This document shows, piece after piece, positions 1 through 7,621 of a DNA stretch of 10,104 nt. The position numbers were made by a program, and so were the translations under genes. The stretch covers positions 1 through 10,104 of the forward strand of contig MU617591.1 in NCBI GenBank assembly GCA_025201705.1, written 5' to 3'. This DNA comes from Dissophora ornata. Taxonomy: Eukaryota > Mortierellomycota > Mortierellomycetes > Mortierellales > Mortierellaceae. Position 1 is the stretch's first letter. Each line of letters opens with the position of its first letter. Below the pieces are notes generated by a model, which saw only the letters and a program-made list of their open reading frames with translations, did no database searches and was not told where the DNA came from.

Positions 1-930
1 TTTTTTGCTTGCGAAATTGATATCTGACTATTGGTCAGTTATACAGAAGAAATAGTAGGACGTTGCAAAGCCCTCGAAAGGGTCGCTTCATCCCCTTTGC
101 CCCGACCGCCTAAGAAAGGAAAAGGCAGATCACAAAAAGAGGTAAAGGTAGGAGACAGAGAAGCAGAACAAGATTAAAAAGAGTTTGGAAAAGGCGAAGG
201 AGAAGAGAAAGGGGGAAGAGGTTGATGCATTCGACCTCAACATCTTCTTGGACGTTTTTATTAAGCATCGACGCTGCAACAGTCTCCTCAGAATGCACGA
301 TAGAGGCAAGGGTTGAGACACCCAGATCGATGACGGCGACCAGTTTCGGTGCACCACTTGTAACAGCGTCGCCATGTCAATCACCCATGTCCCTAAGAGA
401 TTAGAGATCTCCAACAGCGCTCAGGCCAACGCATCAAGTTGGACATATGCCAATAGTGATAGGAATGGTCAGTCGAGTAGTAGTGAGATCGGGATCTCTG
501 GTGTGGGAATCAACGTCTCGGGTTTGTGGCGGAAACTGGTTTAGTGGTTGAGGAGGTGGATACGGCGGTACAAGTGCGATCGCATGGAACAACACTAGCA
601 CGTCTGGAAACGCGACTTTAGGTACCTAGAATAATATGAGAAACAGTCTACCGCTGCAACAGGCACCGATCACATTCACATTTGGGACTACAGCCGCAGA
701 CGTAAAGAATTTGGAATACTACATGCAATCTCTTTCTGCAGCAGCAACAACGGCGGCAACATTGGCAGCAGCAGTAATAACAACAATAGCAGCAACAACA
801 ACATCAACCACGCCCGTGGTCAACTGCCCGACGTGTCCTCCAAAGGCTCATGCAACCCCCTCCATCTCCACTGGACGGGTATTCAATTGGATTTCGATCC
901 TTCACAATAATCAACTTGGAATGTAGAGTA
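1..930 (+). other. Unassigned region with possible decayed coding sequence
   Basis: I recognise no gene here. One plus-strand frame (codons starting at 2, 5, 8 and so on) is open over 152-313, 317-541 and 635-907, separated by single stops at 314 (TGA), 542 (TAG) and 632 (TAA). The first stretch is Lys/Glu-rich and then reads DAFDLNIFLDVFIKH. The second has a CxxC pair (FRCTTCN) followed by a Ser/Asn/Gly-rich stretch. The third contains a WD-repeat-like string (DHIHIWDYSRR), then an Asn/Ser-rich run, and ends at a TAA at 908-910. Between 545 and 622 a different frame reads like coding sequence (GGGYGGTSAIAWNN), as if frameshifted. No start codon, clean splice sites or full domain ties these together. 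Nine stops in about 303 codons is below the roughly 14 expected by chance but not decisive. It could be a decayed gene, a partial gene running in from the left, or chance. Confidence 0.25.
738..800 (+). repeat. Imperfect CAG/CAA-type triplet repeat
   Basis: This is a run of AGC, AAC and GGC-like triplets with few interruptions. It reads as Ser/Asn/Gly in one frame, Ala/Thr in a second and Gln/Arg in a third. Such tracts usually lie in low-complexity protein segments in fungi. The Ser/Asn frame is open through to position 907, which suggests the repeat may once have been, or still is, in a coding exon. Confidence 0.6.
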
Positions 931-1623
931 CGTTATCGCACGCCAGACGCGTGATTCTAAAGGAGTTATAAGCGGAATATTGCTTTCTGAAATCTACAAG
1001 TAGTTCCAGGGTATCGTAACTTCAGACGATCCATGACATATAAGCATCGTGTCTTGTTCCTGAAAAAAATGTACTGTTTACCACAGGAAAGGATAAAGAG
1101 GAGTGGCTACTTTCCTAATGAAAGACATGAAGGTTCACCGGAATCGACGTGTGCTGCTTACTGGCACTGGAATTACGTAGGAACGGTACGATTTTTTCAA
1201 AATCTCGTATTTGTGTCAAAAGCGCTTGACTATGAGTTACAGCATTCACTCCTGTCTACCGATCGAAATCAAGAATTGACAGTACCCAATCGACCATGCG
1301 CCACGTCTTTGATAGTAACGCTATCGAGTAGTTCTCGGTAATAACCGCCAGGAACTTCAACGCGCTCAGAGGCAAACGACCCCCCGTAATCTCTGACCGA
1401 TATCGCACCGAAAGTTATTTTGATATTTTTTTTTATTTTTTTTTATTGGGTATCCACAGCTCTGAATGATGATCCTTATCATAAAAGATCAAACAGGCGA
1501 GGAGCTGCCGCAACATACGGGTCAAGCAACACTTTTTGTTTTCAAATATGCTCTATTGTCGTTTTACGTTCTGTGTAAATCTATACGAAAAATAAAAAAA
1601 AACCCCTATTTATCTATGCAACG
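931..1623. other. Intergenic, no gene seen
   Basis: I see no supported gene in this stretch of about 690 nt. The longest open frame (1033-1341, plus, 102 codons) resembles no family I know and has a composition (many Tyr, Cys, Arg, Leu and Ser) typical of chance frames. T-rich tracts interrupted by A occur at about 1420-1446. The right end is the 3' flank of the minus-strand methyltransferase gene and includes an A-rich run near 1588-1602. No tRNA-like cloverleaf or other RNA signature was seen. Confidence 0.6.
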
Positions 1624-2229
1624 CTACTTTTTCTGGTAAGGTTTCTTTCCCTTGTTTGGATGCTGTCCCTTTGCATTTCCTTTGTGTTTCCCAGAGGATG
1701 CAACGGGCGTTGGGGTAGGTGGTCGCCACTTCTTGACCTTCTCCAGAACGCTTTGTATGATATCCCGTTCTCCTGATCTGACAATGGCTGCGTTGCGTTT
1801 GTTTAGAGGAACAGATCCTGCTGGCTGCTTCAAGAGTACCTTGTCGTCCTTTATATATATTTTTTTTTCGTGTTACGCCATTTTTGAAACAGAGAAGAAG
1901 CGTGGGAAGAGTTAGAATAATATCAACGTAAAAAATAGTAAAAACGCGTCTGTCCTTTTCATTCCCCCCACGTATCACCATGGGCTACGTTTTGTTACCT
2001 TGGCACTCGATGCGTATTCTGAAAGTTTCTCCTCAAACAATTCCCGCAAAACCTTTTGGACTTCAACGGTGAGCTTGGTGCTAGGTAGTTTCTTGCCCTC
2101 TAGAACAGTCGTCTTGAACTCGTCGATAGGCATCATTAAAATCTTGGCACATCCGATCAACTCTTCTGGGATCTCGTCATCGGCTTCAAGGATGAAATAA
2201 CTGTAGACACAACCACCACGGATCCATAG

Positions 2230-2289
<60 letters not shown>

Positions 2290-2983
2290 AAAAAAAGAGA
2301 AAGGGCAACGCAGAGTAGCTGGTTAGATAGATGTTAAAACTCTTCACAATCGATAGCACAATGATGATGTAGCGTTTGGTTCATGCGCGCCTTACTCTTC
2401 CAACCCATCCTGCTCCAACAACCACTCCACTTTCTCTTCCTTTCCAGCCTGATCTGCAGCGGTGCATTTGGCCACTACCGACTCGCCACTAATCTCTGCA
2501 ATATTGTGAGAATTCGGCATATCCACAAACCCATATTTCCTTAGCAGATCTGCATTGCATAGTTCGCCATAGGTATTGTAGATCTGTTGACCAGCTTTGA
2601 TAGGCTTAATGGCCACCATCCGTAGACACTCTCTTTCGTGAAATAACCTTGCGTTGTTGTGTCCAGTCTTGTGGTTGAGCATGTCTGCCATTGGTACCAT
2701 CGACACATTAACAATTTCTTCCTCCTCTTCCTCGTCGTTGTCGTCCTCCTCCTCATCGTTGTGATCCCCGCCCATGTTCTCGTCCCCATCGCTGTCCTTT
2801 CCAGGTAATGTGTCGTGGAAGGCGTAGGCCATAATGAGAGAACCCATACGATGAAATATTTTCAGGAATGAAGCCTCATCCTGGTCCTGTGTCGAGAATA
2901 GTTCTGGATTGGCGGAAATCATGGGCCAAAGTTTCTCTTTGAAGATGGATTCTGCCTCCTCCTTGCCGATCTTGTCTGTAAAA

Positions 2984-3053
<70 letters not shown>

Positions 3054-3613
3054 GTTGAGACCGGGGAGGTTGAGCCATTGCATTTAGTGAGAAAAGAAGG
3101 GTAGGTCATTCTTCTCCAAGCAAAACAATAATATCTCTTTCTTCGTCTTTTGTTTTTTTTTTTTACCAAAGTAAGGCTTCCAGTGAGATCCAGATCCACG
3201 ACAATACTCGTAGATCATACACATCATTAACGGGTTCCATCCTTCCAAACTCGAAAGATCCATCTTTTTGGAAATCTCGGAGGTTTCTGGCGATAGGAGC
3301 AATGGTCTGGGAATTGAGAATAACTCTTCATCTTTCTGTGGTTGAAGAAAGAAGAAAGAAGAAAGAAAAAAAAAAAAGAAGACACTTTTTTTAGTAAGCA
3401 CAAACGGGGCATTTTTTTTTTTTTTTTTTTCTTCTTCTTCCTTTAAAAAAAAAGAAATAATTCCCCTCATACTTTGATATCCGCAGAGGCAACAACACCA
3501 CGTCCTGCACCTTCAGTCGAGTAATCCTGAAGTGATATTGACTTTGAGACAGTGGCTCCATTAACTTCAAGCCAGGCCAAGAATGTTGAATTGACTTGTT
3601 CGAATGGTGCCAT
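1624..3613 (-). CDS. SET-domain protein lysine methyltransferase, Rkm4/SETD6 type (five exons)
   Basis: Proposed exons are 3613-3473, 3335-3167, 2975-2396, 2200-1999 and 1848-1624, giving 438 residues with consistent phase and GT-AG borders. The start MAPFEQ has a strong Kozak context (CCCACCATGG). Residues 30-60 carry the SET N-terminal pattern (STEGAGRGVVAS, then LFSIPR). After a long acidic insert (about 163-190) come the SET core motifs MVPMADMLNH (196-205), YNTYGELCN (236-244) and LLRKYGF (247-253), which form the AdoMet and lysine sites in this family. Residues after about 280 (EWLLEQDGLEDYFILEADDEIPEEL onward, in part) match the Rubisco-LSMT substrate-binding domain. The tail is Lys/Gly-rich. 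Yeast Rkm4 methylates ribosomal protein Rpl42, and human SETD6 methylates RelA and others. An Rpl42-like target is the inference for a fungus. Oddity: the usual LPxxFxTPMFW segment between SET-N and the insert is missing from this model (junction at residue 104). A possible remnant with a stop lies in the putative intron at 3107-3075. The gene may therefore be mis-assembled, mis-modelled or damaged. Confidence 0.85.
2230..2296 (+). repeat. Long A-tract in methyltransferase intron 3
   Basis: A run of 58 A (2230-2287) is followed by one T and eight more A. On the gene's sense strand this is a T-tract inside intron 3 (2395-2201), ending about 29 nt before the TCTACAG acceptor. It may act as an oversized polypyrimidine tract, but length errors are likely in a run this long. 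Confidence 0.95.
2985..3051 (+). repeat. Long A-tract in methyltransferase intron 2
   Basis: A run of 67 A. On the sense strand it is a T-tract that runs almost directly into the proposed acceptor (GTTTTACAG). It sits exactly where the family's conserved LP/MFW segment should have been completed, so it may hide lost or mis-assembled exon sequence. Confidence 0.95.
3336..3472 (-). other. Homopolymer-rich intron 1 of the methyltransferase gene
   Basis: This 137-nt intron has donor GTATGA and acceptor CAACCACAG. Plus-strand positions 3412-3430 are 19 T, flanked by CTT and GAA repeats. The sense strand has a long T/C tract before the acceptor. Splicing here joins ADIK to KDEELFSIPR in frame, matching the family's (D)IKxGExLFSIPR pattern, which supports the borders. 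Confidence 0.75.
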
Positions 3614-3915
3614 GGTGGGAAATGGAGGGTGCTTGCGTGGGAGACGTTCGAATGCAAAAAGCACAAACTAAACTTCAAACAGGGAAATAACAAAACATTA
3701 AAAAAAAGGCCGATCACGGGATCGCGCTCTAGGACAGTGACAGCTGTACGCGGATCAGACGCGATGGGTTTCAGTCGTTCGTCCCCCACGTTTTGATTAC
3801 AAAAAAAAATGTACACCCAAGGTTTATTGGCTACAGCATTACAAACGATCTAATTGAAATGTACAGAAAGCTACGCCAAAAAAAAAAATATTCATATGTT
3901 GAAGAACGTATTATT
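3614..3915 (-). promoter_or_regulatory. Promoter of methyltransferase gene and 3' flank of LRR gene
   Basis: This 302-nt spacer lies between two genes in tandem on the minus strand. It must hold the 3' end of the LRR transcript and the promoter of the methyltransferase. A-runs occur at 3701-3707, 3801-3809 and about 3879-3888. A GC-richer patch at 3710-3765 (CGATCACGGGATCGCGC) is a plausible upstream element. No clear TATA box can be assigned. Confidence 0.5.
3823..3828 (-). terminator. Candidate polyadenylation signal AATAAA for the LRR gene
   Basis: The minus strand reads AATAAA about 90 nt downstream of the LRR gene's stop codon, followed by T-rich sequence. The spacing suits a eukaryotic 3' end signal. 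In fungi this hexamer is only loosely required, so this is a candidate only. Confidence 0.4.
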
Positions 3916-6914
3916 TTAGTTGCCCATCCCACTCGTTTGTTCCATCGACGAGTCACCATCCATCTCTGCCAACACCATCAACCAATTCGGCCCTGCCTCA
4001 TTACGCATCGCTTCAATCTTTCTCCTATATCCGTCTGCACCCCCATCATCCGACGAAAACGACCCCATAGGCGACGACGGTCTCATCCTGGGTGAGATGG
4101 CTCCCGTTGGCATCGATGTTTGCTTCTTAAGAATACCTCGCGAGGGATTGCGTGGCTGTACTCCTACTCCTCCTGGCCCCATAGAGTTGGATCGCTCAAT
4201 CTTCATGGAAGCCATCGATTTTTCGAGATGGGCCAATCGGTGTCTGTGCACATGGTGGTCATCGTGACACAACGAGTGATCAACAACAACATTGGTGTCC
4301 TGCTGCTGCTGCTTCTCATCAATTGCAAAGCTGACGTTCGTGGCCTCTGTGGCCTTCTTTCTGGGTGCCCGCTTCTTGAGCGGCTTGTCTACTTCCTTTT
4401 CGTCTCCGTTATGGCTAGGTCCATCACCGGCCACACTCACGCGACTGTTTCCTTTGACTGGAGAAGTCGCAAGGTCCTCCAACGCCGACGACGACTTGTT
4501 GCTCTTTTTCTTCTTCTTCTTGACCGCAATTTCGACTGGTGGTTCCAGAACATTGACATACGCCTTGGCTGTCACAGCTGCGACCTCGTCATCGTGCGTG
4601 GTCTTCCCGTCCTGAGCATCATAATCCATAGTGTCGGACTCATGTCCCGGTTCATGATCGCTGTCAAGATTCACGACCCGCTTGACCCTCTTACTGGACT
4701 TGACCAGCTTTTTCTTGACGAGTTTACCTATAGGCTGGCTAGGGTTCGCTCCTGGAGACATCTTTGTCGTGGCATTGAGCGCTTGGTCTGCTGCAGACTG
4801 TGACAGGGAGCGATGACGCTGATGAGCGAGATCGTGAGCAAATGTGGCGACGGGTGCAGACGCTGCGGGTATATTGGCCACATTGTTGATGCTGGAAATA
4901 GTTGTCGAGAATGACGATGCGCTCATGTTGGCGATTGAACGCTTTTCAATAAAGGACGCGAATGATCCATCCAGCAGCAAGTCGTGTCCATTTGCCTTGA
5001 ATACCGCCAAGATCTTGAGACGATACTGAGGCTATTTTTCAACGATTAGCGCGTTAGAAAATGCAAATGAACAGAGTCACCAAGAGATTTTTTACAAAAA
5101 AAAAAGATGAAGAAGGAGGTTACCTGTCTCTCGCAGAAAGGGTTGCGTTCCGCCCAGACCTCGCGGATACCAGGCAGAGCAGCCAATCGACCCACTTCAG
5201 CCGCCTCCATCAAATAGTTCTCTCTCACATCAGCCTTTTCCAGATTCCATAACCTCTCTAAACCAGAAAGACTCTCCAGTCGGTTCCCACGCAAGTCCAG
5301 GACACAGATATTACCCAAGATCTGGTAGATGGATTGAACACCCGAGATCATGTTATAGGACAGGTTGAGGTCATTGAGGTTGTGTAGATGAGTCAATCCC
5401 GATGGCGGCGAGAGTAGCAAGTTGTGAGAGAGATCCAAACTGGTAATGGATTGCGTGTACAAGAAGGTATCATCGTGGGCCAGAGCAGGGAATGAGTTAT
5501 CAGACATGGACAAGTGACGAAGGGCAGGCCACATCTTGAGCGACGCAAGAACAGTAGCGTCATCCTCCTCCTCCTCCTCTTCGGTATTCCCTTCCTCTGT
5601 CTGTGAAGCAGTAGCGTCGTTCGACTCTTCGTCTTCTGTATCTCTGAGCCCCTGTGATGTCAGTGCAGCATCTTTAAGTGCCTCCTGCTGCTCCTCCTTG
5701 ATCTGTACTGCTCTACTCGTCTCCCTTGAATTCTTTTGCCGACGTCTCCTTTCGCTATTGACCACAGCATCGACAATGACATTGTGTATATCCTCAATCC
5801 CTGACTGGATTACCACCAAAGACACTAGCTGTTTCATTAGAATCTCCCAGCCTCCAATGGAACCTGGCGGGATCTTGTGCAGTTCCAAATGAGTCAATGA
5901 TGGGAATATGGCGAGCAAGGGAAGTAGTATCAAAGGTGCTGCTGCAATCGAGTCTTGGCCATTCGTTTGTAATGACTGGCCTTGACTGAAGAGTGTCAGC
6001 ATAGCATCCGCTTCGAACCCTTCGATCCTTCCCTTTCCTTGGATATGGCTTCCGGGAGCGATTTTGGAGACCAGTCGCAGACTAGGGATATTCTTCATGA
6101 ACTTGCGAATGAAATGGACGTCGTCGGTGACGGTGAGGTTACTAGAGTTGAAGGACGCAGCTGTGGACCACTGTTTCCATCCAGTGATGAGTGTGAGGGT
6201 GGAGACTGCAGTGGATGAGAAGGAGCGGATAGACTGAGGGCGTGTGGAGGCCCCTCCGGCTCTTGGTCCAGCAGGTCCAGCACCTGAAGGTGGGAAGGAC
6301 GAGTAGCTTGTAGAGGTGGTCATGCCGTTTCTTGAATTTGGGTCAGGAAGAATGACACGTGGCTTGGAGTCTCCCACGGTCCTCGTGGCGGTCCCCTCCC
6401 ATCCGTCGAGGTCAACACCGAGCTGGTCGAAGCGCTCGAGCAAGTAGAGGAGGAAATACAGATCCAAGGGGAAGATGGGGGAGCGGAGTCGAGCTTTGAC
6501 GTAGAGCTGTGCTTCGCTTGGACTAGAGTCGGGAAGGATGGTGCTGGTTCCGTCCCAGGAGCATTGGGCGGGATCTCTTTGCGGCACGAGCGGTTTTGCA
6601 TCGTTGGCCAAGGATAAAGTGGCAGGAGTGATGGTGTTGACGACCGAGGCGGTGGCGTCCCAGAGCGACGAGACCATGCTCTGATAAGCGGCGGCCATGG
6701 GGTCAGCGGGGGTGACGAAGGGGCGGGCATTTGCGACGGCAGCGACAGCGACGGAGTTTGTAGTAGCAGCCCATGATGAAGAGGGATTGGTGGCGGTGGA
6801 GGTAGTATTTTCGGGGGTAGAAGCGAGGGTAGGAGGGAGGAGTCTGCGTTGGTTGGAGCGGAGGTAGTGGGACAGGGTACGGATATACTTGTCGCCAGTG
6901 ATGGACTTGTCCAT
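3916..6914 (-). CDS. Leucine-rich-repeat protein resembling STK11IP (LIP1)/nischarin (two exons)
   Basis: Exons are 6914-5124 and 5031-3916, giving 968 residues. The 92-nt intron (GTAACC to AATAG, with a CTAAC-like branch site) joins NPFCERQ to PQYRLKIL in frame. The start has a strong Kozak (CCGCCATGG). Residues 30-110 are Ala/Thr/Ser-rich. Residues 147-175 (PLDLYFLLYLLERFDQLG) look folded. A first leucine-rich motif is at 337-353 (FPSLTHLELHKIPP). A charged, Glu-rich insert spans about 387-455. Six repeats follow at 461-594 (LDLSHN, LNLSYN, LDLRGN) with an LRR-cap-like end, PxYR then LLLDG (598-618). The rest is mostly disordered, with basic clusters at 700-716, 768-773 and 814-823 that could be nuclear signals, a His-rich stretch near 849-862, and a C-terminal motif at 932-951. 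The order (leucine-rich start, repeats, YR, LLLDG) resembles human STK11IP, which binds the kinase LKB1. A scaffold role is inferred, and the fungal function is unknown to me. Confidence 0.85.
5032..5123 (-). other. Intron of the LRR gene
   Basis: Donor GTAACC follows CGAGAGACAG, and the acceptor is GAAAAATAG. The phase is 0 on both sides. The intron has a T-rich stretch near the donor and CTAAC/CTAAT branch-like motifs near the acceptor. Without removal, frame stops would separate the repeat domain from its cap and C-terminal half, so two apparent genes are really one. Confidence 0.85.
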
Positions 6915-6990
6915 GGCGGGGGATGTACAAGTGTTGTGTGGGATAGGGAGGAGGGAATGAGGGAGGGAAGAGATGAAAGGGATTCTCTTG
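6915..6990 (-). promoter_or_regulatory. Pyrimidine-rich core promoter/5' leader of the LRR gene
   Basis: On the minus strand the roughly 70 nt before the start codon are strongly C/T-rich (CCTCCC and CTTCC blocks), which is common around transcription starts of filamentous fungal genes. No TATA box is evident. Confidence 0.45.
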
Positions 6991-6995
6991 AGCTT

Positions 6996-7019
6996 GAGTC
7001 AATGAGTCAACGAGTCAAG
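6996..7019 (-). promoter_or_regulatory. Three tandem bZIP-like sites (TGACTC)
   Basis: The 8-nt unit GAGTCAA(T/C/G) is repeated three times without gaps on the plus strand. On the minus strand this gives three TTGACTC motifs, two of which extend to TGACTCA, the known Gcn4/AP-1 class bZIP core. They lie about 82-105 nt upstream of the LRR start codon, a suitable place for an upstream activating site. Regulation is inferred from the motif alone. Confidence 0.45.
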
Positions 7020-7044
7020 CGAAAGGGAATGGCGTTGCGTCGTC

Positions 7045-7075
7045 TTTTTTGTGTTTTTTGTGTTTTTTGTGTTTT
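7045..7075 (+). repeat. 9-bp tandem repeat TTTTTTGTG, 3.4 copies
   Basis: Three perfect copies and a partial fourth of the unit TTTTTTGTG. It lies about 130-160 nt upstream of the LRR start. A-rich tracts like this on the sense strand (CACAAAAAA) can exclude nucleosomes in fungal promoters, but that role is only inferred. Confidence 0.9.
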
Positions 7076-7252
7076 CAGGGGGCAACCTTGTTGCGGTTGT
7101 TCTCTTGACATGGACAAGTGTCTTCCCCACGAATCGACGACTCTTTTCGGCCCATGGACAACAAAGCATTGTGCGATGCTCTCATTCTTTAGCTGCATGC
7201 AGGCATGGAGCGACGTATCGAGGCTTGACATGAGAGAGACATGCCATGACAC

Positions 7253-7289
7253 GAGAGAGAGAGAGAACGAGAGACAGACAGACAGACAG
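7253..7289 (+). repeat. (GA)n and (GACA)n microsatellites
   Basis: A GA repeat (7253-7266) is followed after a short gap by about four copies of GACA (7273-7289). These are simple repeats in non-coding sequence and likely length-variable. Confidence 0.9.
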
Positions 7290-7577
7290 CTGGATAAGCA
7301 AACAGTAGCAGCTGAATACACAACACAAAAAGGGCGCGCTGACCACCCCATGCACTACGACTCAACAGCTGCACGGCCACATCATCAGACATGTGGTCGG
7401 TCATATCATCTCATCTCATATCGACCTTGCCGCGCATTATTATTCGCATCATCATTCGCATCATTCTACCCTGCACCACATGTCTGCCCATAAATTCATC
7501 CGACACACACACACCGACAGATCAACACCCAATGCGATAATAACCTGTCATCGCAAACACCTGCATTCATTCCATCC

Positions 7578-7618
7578 CTCTCTCTCTCTCTCTCTACATC
7601 TCTACATCTCTACATCTA
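7578..7618 (+). repeat. (CT)9 followed by 8-bp TACATCTC tandem repeat
   Basis: Nine CT dinucleotides run into TACATCTC copies at 7595-7602 and 7603-7610 plus a partial third. The array sits directly downstream of the GGT stop codon (on the minus strand), so it would be transcribed in the 3' untranslated region as GA/GATGTAGA-rich sequence. Confidence 0.9.
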
Positions 7619-7621
7619 TCT

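Larger units (their letters stand above)
7020..7621. other. Intergenic region: upstream of LRR gene and 3' flank of GGT gene
   Basis: This roughly 600-nt stretch has no supported gene. Open frames here on both strands are low-complexity or Cys/Ser/His-rich and resemble nothing known. It carries three simple-repeat blocks (listed separately) and CATC/ATCAT-rich sequence around 7380-7470. The left part probably holds distal promoter of the LRR gene and the right part the 3' untranslated region of the GGT transcript. Confidence 0.55.

Noticed and set aside
1122..1175. Plus-strand string RNRRVLLTGTGIT resembles the start of a beta-ketoacyl synthase (RRVVVTGxGxVT), followed by GTAGG.
   Set aside because: Only about 13 residues match, no continuation (such as PLG) is found downstream in any frame, and there is no supporting exon.
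1033..1341. 102-codon plus-strand open frame.
   Set aside because: No recognisable motif, composition typical of chance frames, and no splice or promoter support.
2296..2322. CAACGCAGAGTA next to the 58-A tract resembles part of a common cDNA-synthesis adapter.
   Set aside because: Only 12 nt match, and the orientation relative to the A-tract is wrong for an oligo-dT adapter junction. The flanking sequence also fits a normal intron. Likely coincidence.
4120..4803. 227-codon plus-strand open frame.
   Set aside because: It is the complement of the LRR gene's second exon. It is rich in Leu, Arg, Cys and Val as expected of an antisense shadow, and has no domain.
3919..5010. The C-terminal half of the LRR protein as an independent gene.
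   Set aside because: It has no ATG in a good context at its left boundary, and the 92-nt GT-AG intron joins it in frame to the repeat domain, restoring the PxYR/LLLDG cap.
6849..7493. 214-codon plus-strand open frame overlapping the LRR 5' end.
   Set aside because: It runs through simple repeats and the LRR promoter, is Cys/Ser/Arg-rich with no motif, and partly lies antisense to coding sequence.
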